The notes under the pieces: generated by a model
What the model saw: the letters and a program-made list of their open reading frames with translations, nothing else
Databases searched by the model: none
What the model was told of the DNA's origin: nothing
Program-made: the position numbers and the translations under genes
Assembly: GCA_902581045.1 (NCBI GenBank)
Contig: CACHMU010000003.1
Span: 1 to 64,000, forward strand
DNA: 64,000 nt
From: an uncultured Fidelibacterota bacterium
Lineage (GTDB): Bacteria; Fidelibacterota; Marinisomatia; Marinisomatales; TCS55
Direction of reading: 5' to 3'
Shown: positions 29,469-38,356 of the stretch, one piece after another
Layout of the letters: each line of letters begins with the position of its first letter
How positions within the stretch are numbered: position 1 is the first letter of the stretch

Positions 29469-29884
29469 ATTAAAAATTACAAATAATTATTCAGATGGAT
29501 ATAAAAAAATTAAGAATGAATAACTACACTGACTAAGTATGAACAGTAAAACATAAATCGTAATGGGATATATATTTTATTAGTCACAACTAAAAAAAGA
29601 GTAAAAAATAATAATAGAAATATTTAAGGCTAATACTTAATTATAAGATGACCAAAATTAAATCAATATTTTATTTTATATAAAATATAGTTACGTCGGT
29701 AGAATTAAAAATATATATTAAAATCTCACGTTAATACTTAATTAGAACGTAAATAAATACCTGATTATTATGTATAATTAAAGCAATTAAGTGTTAAAAC
29801 TGCATTATTTGAATAAAAAGTGCAAATAATTAAGAAAATACTATTATTTTAATTGGTACAATTAATTATAAAAGGAGAAAAGAT

Positions 29885-30232
29885 ATGGATAAATATATTA
29901 TTTATCATAATTCGAGATGAGGTAAAAGTAGATCTGCTTTGCAGTTGCTGCGTGACAGCAATATTGAACCTCAAATAATAGAGTATATTAAAAATCCTCC
30001 GTCAATAGTCGAATTAAAAAGGATTTCTAGATTATTAGGGCTAGATCCATCGGAATGGATACGTAAAACGGAAAAAGACTATAAAAATAATAATCTAAAG
30101 GACATAAAAGATAGTGAGAAAATATTTTCTTTAATGAGTAAATACCCAAAATTGATTGAAAGACCAATTGTTATATATAATGAACAGGCAGTGATTGGCA
30201 GACCCCCTGAAAATGTATTAGAATTGAAATAA
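29885..30232 (+). CDS. arsC: ArsC-family arsenate reductase with in-frame TGA (29918-29920) at the catalytic Cys: candidate selenoprotein
   Basis: SD-like AAAGGAG upstream of ATG 29885; reads MDKYIIYHNSR(TGA)GKSRSALQLLRDSNIEPQIIEYIKNPPS...WIRKTE...LIERPIVIYNEQAVIGRPPENVLELK; aligns with E. coli-type ArsC YHNPACGTSRN with TGA at the Cys. ORF track starts only at TTG 29939. Confidence 0.85.
29918..29973 (+). promoter_or_regulatory. Putative bacterial SECIS element overlapping and following the UGA
   Basis: Apical hairpin TTGCTG(29945-29950)-CGTGA-CAGCAA(29956-29961); base helix TGAGGT(29918-29923)/ACCTCA(29968-29973) includes the UGA; GU in the apical loop. Confidence 0.6.
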
Positions 30233-30886
30233 AATATTTTTTACTTACCTTAATAGATAAAGTATTAATAATATAACGCTCGTCGATAATTATCGGTAAT
30301 AATTAATAAATATATGTAAATTATACATAATATATTAAGTTACATCAAGTTTTAAAATGGTCTCACGCTCACCACTTTTATTATATTTTAAAGTTTTCTC
30401 TACACTATTTTTATGTATTAATTAGTAATTCCATATAATTAATATTTTTTATAATCTTCAATTATTATCAAATATTTCATGTTTCGATTAATATTTTAAC
30501 AATATTTTTATTTATCATTCTTTTTTGATCATTTTTTAATCAAAATCTTTTAAATAATATTTATTTTCAATTTAATTGGGCTCATTTTCTTATTTTAATT
30601 CTACTATTAATTCATCATTACTTGGCATATTGTGATACTATCCGTTTGTATTATTTAATTAATCATATTTCATGGTTATTTTTTATCTTATTTTGATATA
30701 AATAACTCTATAATATTATTTTTTATAATATTATTTATTTTAATTTTTGGTTTTATATATTTTATTCACTGTATTTTCATTTCAATATATTTTTATTTAT
30801 ATTACTTTATTCCGATAAATAACTTGATGATATACTATATATTATCCGAAATTCCGAATAGTAGTAATTAGTTAATCCTTGTTTTT

Positions 30887-31822
30887 ATGCCTGATATAGA
30901 TATATATAAAACCATAATTCAAATTGTTGATACTGACAACATTAATGATTCGACATCAAATAGATCATTAATAAAATTTCTTTTACCAATTGATTCAGCA
31001 TTTGGTTATTATACTGGTAATAAGGCTGAGTTCTATGACCCCCAGGAGGACCAAATATTTTATAGAAATTTTAAAGTTGAAGATGAAGAATCACGTTTGA
31101 ATTCAATTAATTATATTAATGGTAGAATAGATTATTATAATAGACACTGCGATGAGCAAATAAATAAGGGCGTATTATCAAGAAACGAATTTAGTAAAAT
31201 ACCCCACGTTTATCATTGGGCTGTTAAACTCCGACTTGTTAACCCAATAGTTCAGTCTACTACTGATTTTATGTTACGTAATAACATCGCTTTCGTACGC
31301 ATTGTAGATGATGAATATATATACAAATGTGCTCGACATCTTTCAACTGATGTTTTTATTCCACGTTTTAATAAAATGATTTACGATTATTTGATTTCGT
31401 TAACTAAAGGTAAAACTTTAGTTGTCCAAAATACTTTTTATAATCCTATATTAGAATTTGAGGACTGGTTTATGTCATCAGGGTTAGATATTGACAAAAC
31501 ACCTAGTTTGTTAAAAGGATTAAAGGGTGTAAAAAAATCTATATCACCTGTCATTTTAGATGTTGATACTAAAACTACATCTATTAATATGAAACCAACT
31601 GTTAAAGCAAATCCTGATTACAAAAAGTGGTATCAAAGTCCTATTGAAGCTAAAATAGTAAACTTGATAGAGAATGATTCCCTTGATACTTTTGTTGATG
31701 ATTGTCGATTTAAGAATGTTAATAAAATCAACATTAAGAAATTATCTGAGAAGCTAAACTGTAGTGATAAAACCGCGAAAAAAATGCTTCAGTTACATGC
31801 TCCATATATTTTAGAACTATAA
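30887..31822 (+). CDS. Hypothetical protein with possible C-terminal HTH
   Basis: 311-aa ORF; C-terminal INIKKLSEKLNCSDKTAKKMLQLHAPYIL looks helix-turn-helix-like; rest unrecognised. Confidence 0.6.
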   Translation: MPDIDIYKTIIQIVDTDNINDSTSNRSLIKFLLPIDSAFGYYTGNKAEFYDPQEDQIFYRNFKVEDEESRLNSINYINGRIDYYNRHCDEQINKGVLSRNEFSKIPHVYHWAVKLRLVNPIVQSTTDFMLRNNIAFVRIVDDEYIYKCARHLSTDVFIPRFNKMIYDYLISLTKGKTLVVQNTFYNPILEFEDWFMSSGLDIDKTPSLLKGLKGVKKSISPVILDVDTKTTSINMKPTVKANPDYKKWYQSPIEAKIVNLIENDSLDTFVDDCRFKNVNKINIKKLSEKLNCSDKTAKKMLQLHAPYILEL

Positions 31823-31825
31823 ATC

Positions 31826-32311
31826 ATGAAAGTACAGATTTTTGTTACCGGGGGTACATTCGATAAAGAATATAATGAGATTTCAGGTGAGCTAAAATTC
31901 AATAATACTCACCTTGAAGAAATATTAGAATTAGGTAGATCACAAGTTAATACTTCTATTAAAACATTAATGATGAAGGATAGCCTTGAGATGACCGATA
32001 AAGATCGATCACTGATTTTGAGTGAATGTAAAAAGTCAGATGTTGATCAGGTAATTATAACACATGGAACTGACACAATGGTCGAAACCGCAAAATTTAT
32101 TGCTAAAGAAAAGTTAAATAAAACTGTAGTTTTAACAGGTGCAATGATACCAATCAATTTTGGCAGCTCTGATGGATTGTTTAATCTTGGTAGTGCACTA
32201 GGTTTTGTTCAAAGCTTGCAATATGGAGTGTATATTGCAATGCATGGTAGATGTTTTTCTTACAATAAGGTTAAAAAAAATCTACAATCAGGTATATTTG
32301 AATTAATATAG
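31826..32311 (+). CDS. Short asparaginase N-terminal-domain protein
   Basis: FVTGGTFDKEYNE, IITHGTDTMVETAKFI, VVLTGAMIPINFGSSDG; only 161 aa, no C-terminal domain. Confidence 0.82.
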   Translation: MKVQIFVTGGTFDKEYNEISGELKFNNTHLEEILELGRSQVNTSIKTLMMKDSLEMTDKDRSLILSECKKSDVDQVIITHGTDTMVETAKFIAKEKLNKTVVLTGAMIPINFGSSDGLFNLGSALGFVQSLQYGVYIAMHGRCFSYNKVKKNLQSGIFELI

Positions 32312-32317
32312 TTTTAC

Positions 32318-33682
32318 TCATTTATCCCAATCGATTTCAATCATTTCCGTTTGACGGGGATCAATATATTCACACACTTTTCCATCGAAAAATGCATCTT
32401 CTTCTAACATTATTGCTACTTCTTTTTCCCATTCATCTATAAAAATTTTTGCATTGAGTTCTATTGAGTAAGCAGTATTTGCAAAAAGGGGATAGTCACC
32501 ATTTACAGGTACCCCATTTTGTTTGTCCCACATTCCAATGGTTGGGCCAGATCCATGACCATAATATCCAATTGGATGTGTATAAATTTGGGGTTTTATA
32601 CCCTCATCCTTAGCTTGCTTAATAGATGATTTTAGCATTTCATTTCCTGTACGGCCAACTTTGAATTGATCTGTCAAAATATCTTGCAAACGATTACCTG
32701 TTTTTAATGCAGTAACTAAGTAATCAGGAGTTTTAGATTCATTTGGCATTAATACATATGCATGTTGTTGTGTATCAGTATTTAAGCCAAGATATGTAAT
32801 CCCAAAATCAACATGTAAAAGATCTCCAGGGAGAATTACATTATCCGGTTTAGATTTTGAAAAAGATGATAAAAAATCAAATTTGTTGTTATCATTCCGT
32901 TGAATATCAACAGACGGATGAAACCACGTTACAAGATTAAGATCACGAATTCTTTCACGAAACCACCAGACTAAATCATCTGTAGTAGTAACCCCTGGCT
33001 CAATAACATTAGACGAAAATCCTTCTTTAATTATTTTGTGCGCAATATTGCATATGTTTGGATATAATTCCATTTCCATATCACTTCGAGTTTCAAGCCA
33101 CCCAATTGCAACTTTTTCTGCACTAACCACACGATTTTTATATTTATTAGGTAGTGATTTTAAAAACAGTTCGTTTTCTACTGCTGTTAACCCATCTGCT
33201 TGAGCAAAATATTGACTTTTATTTATTCCAATTTTATCAGGATTTTTATCAATAATTAGATCAGCAAGAGCACGATATTGATTTGGTTGTTTTTCTGGAT
33301 CCCATGACTTTTTGAAAACCTCACCAACGTCGTACCTAGCAATTGCATAAGTTTCAAGAGGCATACTGTTACCTGGGTCAAAGATAACTAAAACCGTTCT
33401 TCTTCTTGCATTAAGCCAAGTTGCTGGTAACATAGTTCGAATAACTGGATCCTCATTATATTCTCTGGCTATAATAACCCACATATCTAGTTTGTTACGT
33501 TTCATAATCTCGGGCAAAACACTTGTAAATCGATCTTTCAATAATTTATTTCTAACCTCAGCTCTTTCTCTCATTGGTAATATTTGATTTTTTAAGGCAT
33601 CTTGTTTGGTATCCAGCTTTCCGCATGCATTTGAAATAAAAATAATAATTATTGATCCGAATAGCTTTAGTAGTTGTTTCAT
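32318..33682 (-). CDS. M24 family Xaa-Pro aminopeptidase-like lipoprotein
   Basis: ILPGDLLHVDFGITYLGLNTDTQQHAYVL, IGYYGHGSGPTIGMWD, AYSIELN; start at MKQLLKLFGS (lipobox SNACG); ORF-track start 33862 overlaps thrC. Confidence 0.82.
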   Translation of the reverse strand: MKQLLKLFGSIIIIFISNACGKLDTKQDALKNQILPMRERAEVRNKLLKDRFTSVLPEIMKRNKLDMWVIIAREYNEDPVIRTMLPATWLNARRRTVLVIFDPGNSMPLETYAIARYDVGEVFKKSWDPEKQPNQYRALADLIIDKNPDKIGINKSQYFAQADGLTAVENELFLKSLPNKYKNRVVSAEKVAIGWLETRSDMEMELYPNICNIAHKIIKEGFSSNVIEPGVTTTDDLVWWFRERIRDLNLVTWFHPSVDIQRNDNNKFDFLSSFSKSKPDNVILPGDLLHVDFGITYLGLNTDTQQHAYVLMPNESKTPDYLVTALKTGNRLQDILTDQFKVGRTGNEMLKSSIKQAKDEGIKPQIYTHPIGYYGHGSGPTIGMWDKQNGVPVNGDYPLFANTAYSIELNAKIFIDEWEKEVAIMLEEDAFFDGKVCEYIDPRQTEMIEIDWDK

Positions 33683-33794
33683 AACACTCCGTTTTATAAT
33701 ATTTTTTTTGTTAATTTGTTGGAAGTTAAGTTTGTGAATAGATATAATAAATAAAAAGAAATTATAACTATTTAGAAAGAAGAAAAGGACATCA

Positions 33795-34898
33795 ATGTAT
33801 TTTATTTGTTCAGACTGTAAAAAAGAATTAGAAGAATTATCTCGACCATTAGGACTTTGCAAATGTGGTAAACCTCTTGAGGTACATTATTTATGGGAAA
33901 ATCAGGCGCGTAGCATCGATATTAATGATAATGAAAAAACACTATGGAGATATAAAACTGTTCTTCCTGAAGTAAATAATTTTATAAGTCTTGGCGAAGG
34001 ACATACTCCTTTAATACCTATTGGAGAGAATCTTTTTTTAAAAGATGAAACGGTAAATCCAACAGGTTCTTTCAAAGATAGAGGGATGGCTCTTGCAATC
34101 ACGATGGCAAAAGTTCAAGGTGTGCAGCAAATTTGTTTACCTTCTGCAGGAAATGCTGGTATATCTGCTAGTGCATATTGCAAAGAAGCTGATATTGAAT
34201 GTCATGTATTTCTACCGGAAACGATACCTGATGAATTCAAAAAAGAAACTGAAAAATTTGATGCTAAGCTGACTTTAGCTGGGCAAACTATTTCAGATGC
34301 CGCAAAGGAAATGTTGAAAAATAAAGAAGATAATTGGTTCGATATTTCAACATTAAAAGAACCTTTTAGGGTTGAGGGTAAAAAAACATTAGGATATGAA
34401 ATAGCCGAGCAATTGGGTTGGAAATTTCCAGATGTAATTATTTATGAAACTGGGGGCGGAACGGGTCTAATTGGTATGTGGAAAGCATTTTTGGAAATGA
34501 AAAGCTTAGGTTGGGTAAAAGGAAAACTTCCAAGAATGGTTGCCGCACAATCAGATGGATGTGCGCCTGTAGTGAAAGCATTTCAAAATTTAGAGAAAAC
34601 GACAAAATTTTGGGATAATAGTTCTACTATTGCATTAGGCTTAAACGTGCCAGGACCTCTAGGTGGATCATGGATTTTAGACGTATTGTATAATAGTAAT
34701 GGGATAGCATTAAGCGTGCCGGAATCAGAACTTTCAGATTTAACAACAATGTTCAATGAATTAACAAATCTTAATGCAAGTGCAGAAGCTGGTGTAGTGT
34801 GGGGTGCATATTATTCACTAATTAATCGAAATTGGATACACCCTAAAGAATCTGTAGTATTATTTGCAACAGGCATAGAACGTTGTAAATTCAAGTAA
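33795..34898 (+). CDS. thrC: Threonine synthase
   Basis: LFLKDETVNPTGSFKDRGMALAIT (PLP lysine), LPSAGNAGISASAYC, YETGGGTGLIGMWKAF; N-terminal CxxC zinc-ribbon-like segment. Confidence 0.88.
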   Translation: MYFICSDCKKELEELSRPLGLCKCGKPLEVHYLWENQARSIDINDNEKTLWRYKTVLPEVNNFISLGEGHTPLIPIGENLFLKDETVNPTGSFKDRGMALAITMAKVQGVQQICLPSAGNAGISASAYCKEADIECHVFLPETIPDEFKKETEKFDAKLTLAGQTISDAAKEMLKNKEDNWFDISTLKEPFRVEGKKTLGYEIAEQLGWKFPDVIIYETGGGTGLIGMWKAFLEMKSLGWVKGKLPRMVAAQSDGCAPVVKAFQNLEKTTKFWDNSSTIALGLNVPGPLGGSWILDVLYNSNGIALSVPESELSDLTTMFNELTNLNASAEAGVVWGAYYSLINRNWIHPKESVVLFATGIERCKFK

Positions 34899-34915
34899 TT
34901 TTATAAACTCACTTT

Positions 34916-36001
34916 ATGATCAAATTAACAAGATTTACTTTCATAATTTTTATTGGCTTAATTTTTAATTCTTGTGAGCCCATCGCAAATCAATTCGATG
35001 ATTTTGAAGATGCAGTGATGTATGAATCTTTAATAATCAAAGAATTTCCATCTAAAAAAACAATTAAAGTTATGACATGGAATATTCGTTTTGGTGTTGC
35101 AAGATTAAGATTTTTTGGAGATGGTTGTGGTGATCGAGTCATTATGACAAAAAAAGAGGTTTTACTTGGACTCGAAGGCCTAGCAAATAAAATAAAAATA
35201 GAAGACCCAGATATTTTACTCTTACAAGAAGTAGATATTCAGTCAAAAAAAACAGCTTATATTGATCAAGCACAATGGTTATTAGATAATACGGAAATGA
35301 ATTATGGTGCTTACGCATCGATGTGGCAATCACAAGTTATTCTTGCGGATGGCTTAGGAAGAGTAAATACTGGCAATCTTATTTTATCTAAATGGAAACT
35401 AAAAGATGCTGAACGCTATCAACTTGCATTACGAGAAGATCAAGATGGACTAACTAAATATTTTTATTTGAAAAGGAATGTCCTTAAGGCAAAAGTTGAA
35501 ATGCCAAATAATCCTTTTTATGCTGTTAATACTCATCTAACAGCATTTGCCGAGGATGATAGTACTAAGTTGCGTCATATTAATGGCTTTAAAAATATTT
35601 TAGATGGTATAGTTGCTGATGGTCAAAACTTTGTTGCGGGAGGTGATTTAAATGCATTGCCTACTAATGCGTCCAAATTAGATTATTGCTTAGAGGATCA
35701 ATGTGAAAATGAATCATATCATTCAGATAAAGAGCCAGGCCACAAACCTGGAGCATACTTTGCGAAACAAATTGATGGTTTGTCAGATTTATATAAAACA
35801 TACAAACCTGCAATTTCTCTTGAAGAATATGGAGCAAACGAATTAAAACATTTTACTCACAGTCCAGATAATAAATTAAAATTAGATCGTAAACTCGATT
35901 ATTTATGGACCAACACTTCTTGGTCAAATAGTATTACACATCAGGAAGCAACGACATTATCTGATCATATTCCAGTAAGCGCCTTATGGGACGTAAAATG
36001 A
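34916..36001 (+). CDS. Endonuclease/exonuclease/phosphatase family lipoprotein
   Basis: Lipobox FNSCE; VMTWNIRFGVARL, DILLLQEVDIQSK, NFVAGGDLNALPTN, LSDHIPVSALW. Confidence 0.85.
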   Translation: MIKLTRFTFIIFIGLIFNSCEPIANQFDDFEDAVMYESLIIKEFPSKKTIKVMTWNIRFGVARLRFFGDGCGDRVIMTKKEVLLGLEGLANKIKIEDPDILLLQEVDIQSKKTAYIDQAQWLLDNTEMNYGAYASMWQSQVILADGLGRVNTGNLILSKWKLKDAERYQLALREDQDGLTKYFYLKRNVLKAKVEMPNNPFYAVNTHLTAFAEDDSTKLRHINGFKNILDGIVADGQNFVAGGDLNALPTNASKLDYCLEDQCENESYHSDKEPGHKPGAYFAKQIDGLSDLYKTYKPAISLEEYGANELKHFTHSPDNKLKLDRKLDYLWTNTSWSNSITHQEATTLSDHIPVSALWDVK

Positions 36002-36771
36002 ATAAAAAAATACTCAAATTCACTTTTTCGTTATTAATAATGACAGCAATAAATGCTCAATGGAAATCTGAAACTGCATTCACTCTTGAAAAAGGTCGTA
36101 AGGAAATTAGTTTATTTGCCCCATTTAGAATTGGACTTCAAAATAGTACAGAACTTGCTATTAATAAATTTCTATTAATTCCAAATGTGTCAATTAAACA
36201 GATAAGGCCATCGATAAATAAATGGTCAATGGCACAAAGGTTTCAATTGGAATATCCATCATTGGGGATGAAATGGCTTCAAAGTCCTTTGGGAAAAGAA
36301 TTAGGTGATCCTAACATGTTTGCGTTGATTTCACCAGAATTTGAAATTCCACAAATGATTTCAATATATGCGGAAATGATTGGGACAACAGGATCAACTC
36401 AAAATGGTCAATTAACCCTTAATGGTGGACTAGGTTTTTCTTTGAACGGAAAAAATTTATCAGATGATGCCACGATTGATTTACCAATAATCTATCCAAG
36501 ATTATCAATTTATTATAATCAAGTTTTAATTCAACTAGGTGGAGAATATTATAAACAGTTTTCAGAAAAACTAGCTTATCTTGTTGATTATGATATGTTT
36601 TTAATGCCAAATGGTAGAGGTCGATATGCCTTTGAACATAAAAGTGGAATGGTTTGGTCAAAGAATCAAAAGTTTAAAATTCTTTTTGGATATAAATTGA
36701 CTGCAGGGGAATATCCGTTTGGAACGCAAGCGCATTTATTACCATTGTTGGACTTACAATTTGGCTGGTAA
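35998..36771 (+). CDS. Secreted/outer-membrane hypothetical protein
   Basis: Signal peptide MNKKILKFTFSLLIMTAINAQ; beta-rich sequence ending LLDLQFGW. Confidence 0.55.
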   Translation: MNKKILKFTFSLLIMTAINAQWKSETAFTLEKGRKEISLFAPFRIGLQNSTELAINKFLLIPNVSIKQIRPSINKWSMAQRFQLEYPSLGMKWLQSPLGKELGDPNMFALISPEFEIPQMISIYAEMIGTTGSTQNGQLTLNGGLGFSLNGKNLSDDATIDLPIIYPRLSIYYNQVLIQLGGEYYKQFSEKLAYLVDYDMFLMPNGRGRYAFEHKSGMVWSKNQKFKILFGYKLTAGEYPFGTQAHLLPLLDLQFGW

Positions 36772-38347
36772 TTCATTTAAACAATATTTAATAATATTTA
36801 TTTCTTTTTCGTTTATTCAATCACAAAATGTTTTAAAGACGATTCCTATCATCGAAGAATTAGGATGTGGAAATTGTCATAGTGGTGTAAATGTTTCAAC
36901 GATACTATTGAATCGAGCCCCTGATCTAAGTTATGCAGGACTTAAATATAATGAAGCATTTCTTTTTGATTATCTTAAATCACCCCAAAAAATACGTTAT
37001 AATATTGGTAATTCAAGAATGCCAAACTTTGGATTTTCTGATGATGAAGCTTTGGCTCTAACAAAATATCTTATGTCCCGAAACATTTTACCAGACGGGA
37101 TATCAATACAGTCAAAATCAATTAAATCAAATAATAATGGATTTGATTTAATTCATCAAGAGTATCAGTGCACTGCATGCCATACTTTAAATGGTGTAGG
37201 TCAGTTGAAATCAACAGATCTTAATACTGCTACCGTAAGATTGCAGAATAATTGGTTGTATGACCTTTTATTGAATCCAGATTTATACGTTCCTAAAAAA
37301 TCGCCAATGCCAAAATTTTTTGAAGAAGGTGATTTAAATGATGAAAAAAATATAACGAAAATGATTGGATTTCTTTCTCATATATCTAAAGACAAAATGA
37401 TTGAATTAGAACGTGAATTAAATAAATCAAAACAAAAATACCCTAAAATTTCTAAGAAAAATGGTAAGAATATTTTTCTTTCACAGAACTGCCAAGCATG
37501 TCACAAAATGAATGGAGAAGAGAATTGGTTTGTTTCTCATAATGCCCCTGATTTAACTGCACAGAAAATGAAGACAAAACCAATTTGGTTAATGAATTAT
37601 TTGCAAAGCACACCACCGATTAGACCTAATGGATATTTTCCTGGGACAGGTAGTCGTATGCCAAACTATAATTTAACAAAAGTAGAAATAGAAAAAATTT
37701 ATACATGGCTTGGAAAAGGAAATCTAAAAACAAAATTTAAAACAATTTCACCCTTTCAATCACAAAAAGTAAAAAAATTACTAAATGATCATTACTCTTG
37801 CTTGGGCTGCCATCAGCTAAATGGCAAAGGTGGAAAGATTGGCCCAGATCTCAGCAATGTTGGTAACCGCCTCACAGATGGATATATAAAAATGGCGATA
37901 GAAATGCCTCATATGGTAATGCCAGAAAGTATAATGCCTAAAATTGAAATCCCTCAAAATTTATTGCCATTAGTACAATCTTTTTTATCGAACAATAAAA
38001 ATAATAATAATGTTAAATATGCTAATTTAATTTCCACGCCCCCTTATAAAATTGATAATGCTTATAAGGCAAATTGTGCACCATGCCATGGATTAAAGGG
38101 AGATGGCTTTGGGTTTAATGCTTCAAACCTTGATGTTTCACCAGGTAATTTTACAGATGGTAAAAAAATTAGTTTACGATCTGATAATGCATTGTATGAT
38201 ACAATTTATGGAGGTGGCAGAATTATGAATAAAAATCATTTTATGCCACCGTGGGGGCAAAAATTTGATAAAAAAGAAATAGTGGAATACGTATCTAAAA
38301 TTAGAAAATTTTGTGAATGTGAACCACCAGATTGGTCAAAAAATTAA
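36761..38347 (+). CDS. Pentaheme-type secreted cytochrome c
   Basis: Five CxxCH motifs: CGNCH, CTACH, CQACH, CLGCH, CAPCH; TTG 36761 gives a plausible signal peptide (ORF track 36719). Confidence 0.85.
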   Translation: MAGNSFKQYLIIFISFSFIQSQNVLKTIPIIEELGCGNCHSGVNVSTILLNRAPDLSYAGLKYNEAFLFDYLKSPQKIRYNIGNSRMPNFGFSDDEALALTKYLMSRNILPDGISIQSKSIKSNNNGFDLIHQEYQCTACHTLNGVGQLKSTDLNTATVRLQNNWLYDLLLNPDLYVPKKSPMPKFFEEGDLNDEKNITKMIGFLSHISKDKMIELERELNKSKQKYPKISKKNGKNIFLSQNCQACHKMNGEENWFVSHNAPDLTAQKMKTKPIWLMNYLQSTPPIRPNGYFPGTGSRMPNYNLTKVEIEKIYTWLGKGNLKTKFKTISPFQSQKVKKLLNDHYSCLGCHQLNGKGGKIGPDLSNVGNRLTDGYIKMAIEMPHMVMPESIMPKIEIPQNLLPLVQSFLSNNKNNNNVKYANLISTPPYKIDNAYKANCAPCHGLKGDGFGFNASNLDVSPGNFTDGKKISLRSDNALYDTIYGGGRIMNKNHFMPPWGQKFDKKEIVEYVSKIRKFCECEPPDWSKN

Positions 38348-38356
38348 TACTCCAAA

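Noticed and set aside
29939-30232. ORF track's 97-aa ORF starting at TTG 29939 as a complete gene
   Set aside because: It lacks the ArsC N-terminus and active site; the upstream in-frame ATG with SD and the conserved YHNSR-UGA-GKSR context show the real gene starts at 29885.
30233-30886. CRISPR array or rRNA/tRNA in the AT-rich intergenic region
   Set aside because: No regularly spaced repeats and no cloverleaf or rRNA-like sequence seen; only short AT-rich repeats.
30233-30886. Chromosomal origin of replication
   Set aside because: Strand divergence and AT-richness are suggestive, but I found no clear DnaA-box cluster and no dnaA/dnaN nearby; needs GC-skew analysis.
33683-33862. N-terminal extension of the M24 peptidase to 33862
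   Set aside because: Overlaps the start of thrC and precedes a clear lipoprotein signal peptide at MKQLLKLFGSIIIIFISNACG; start placed at 33682.
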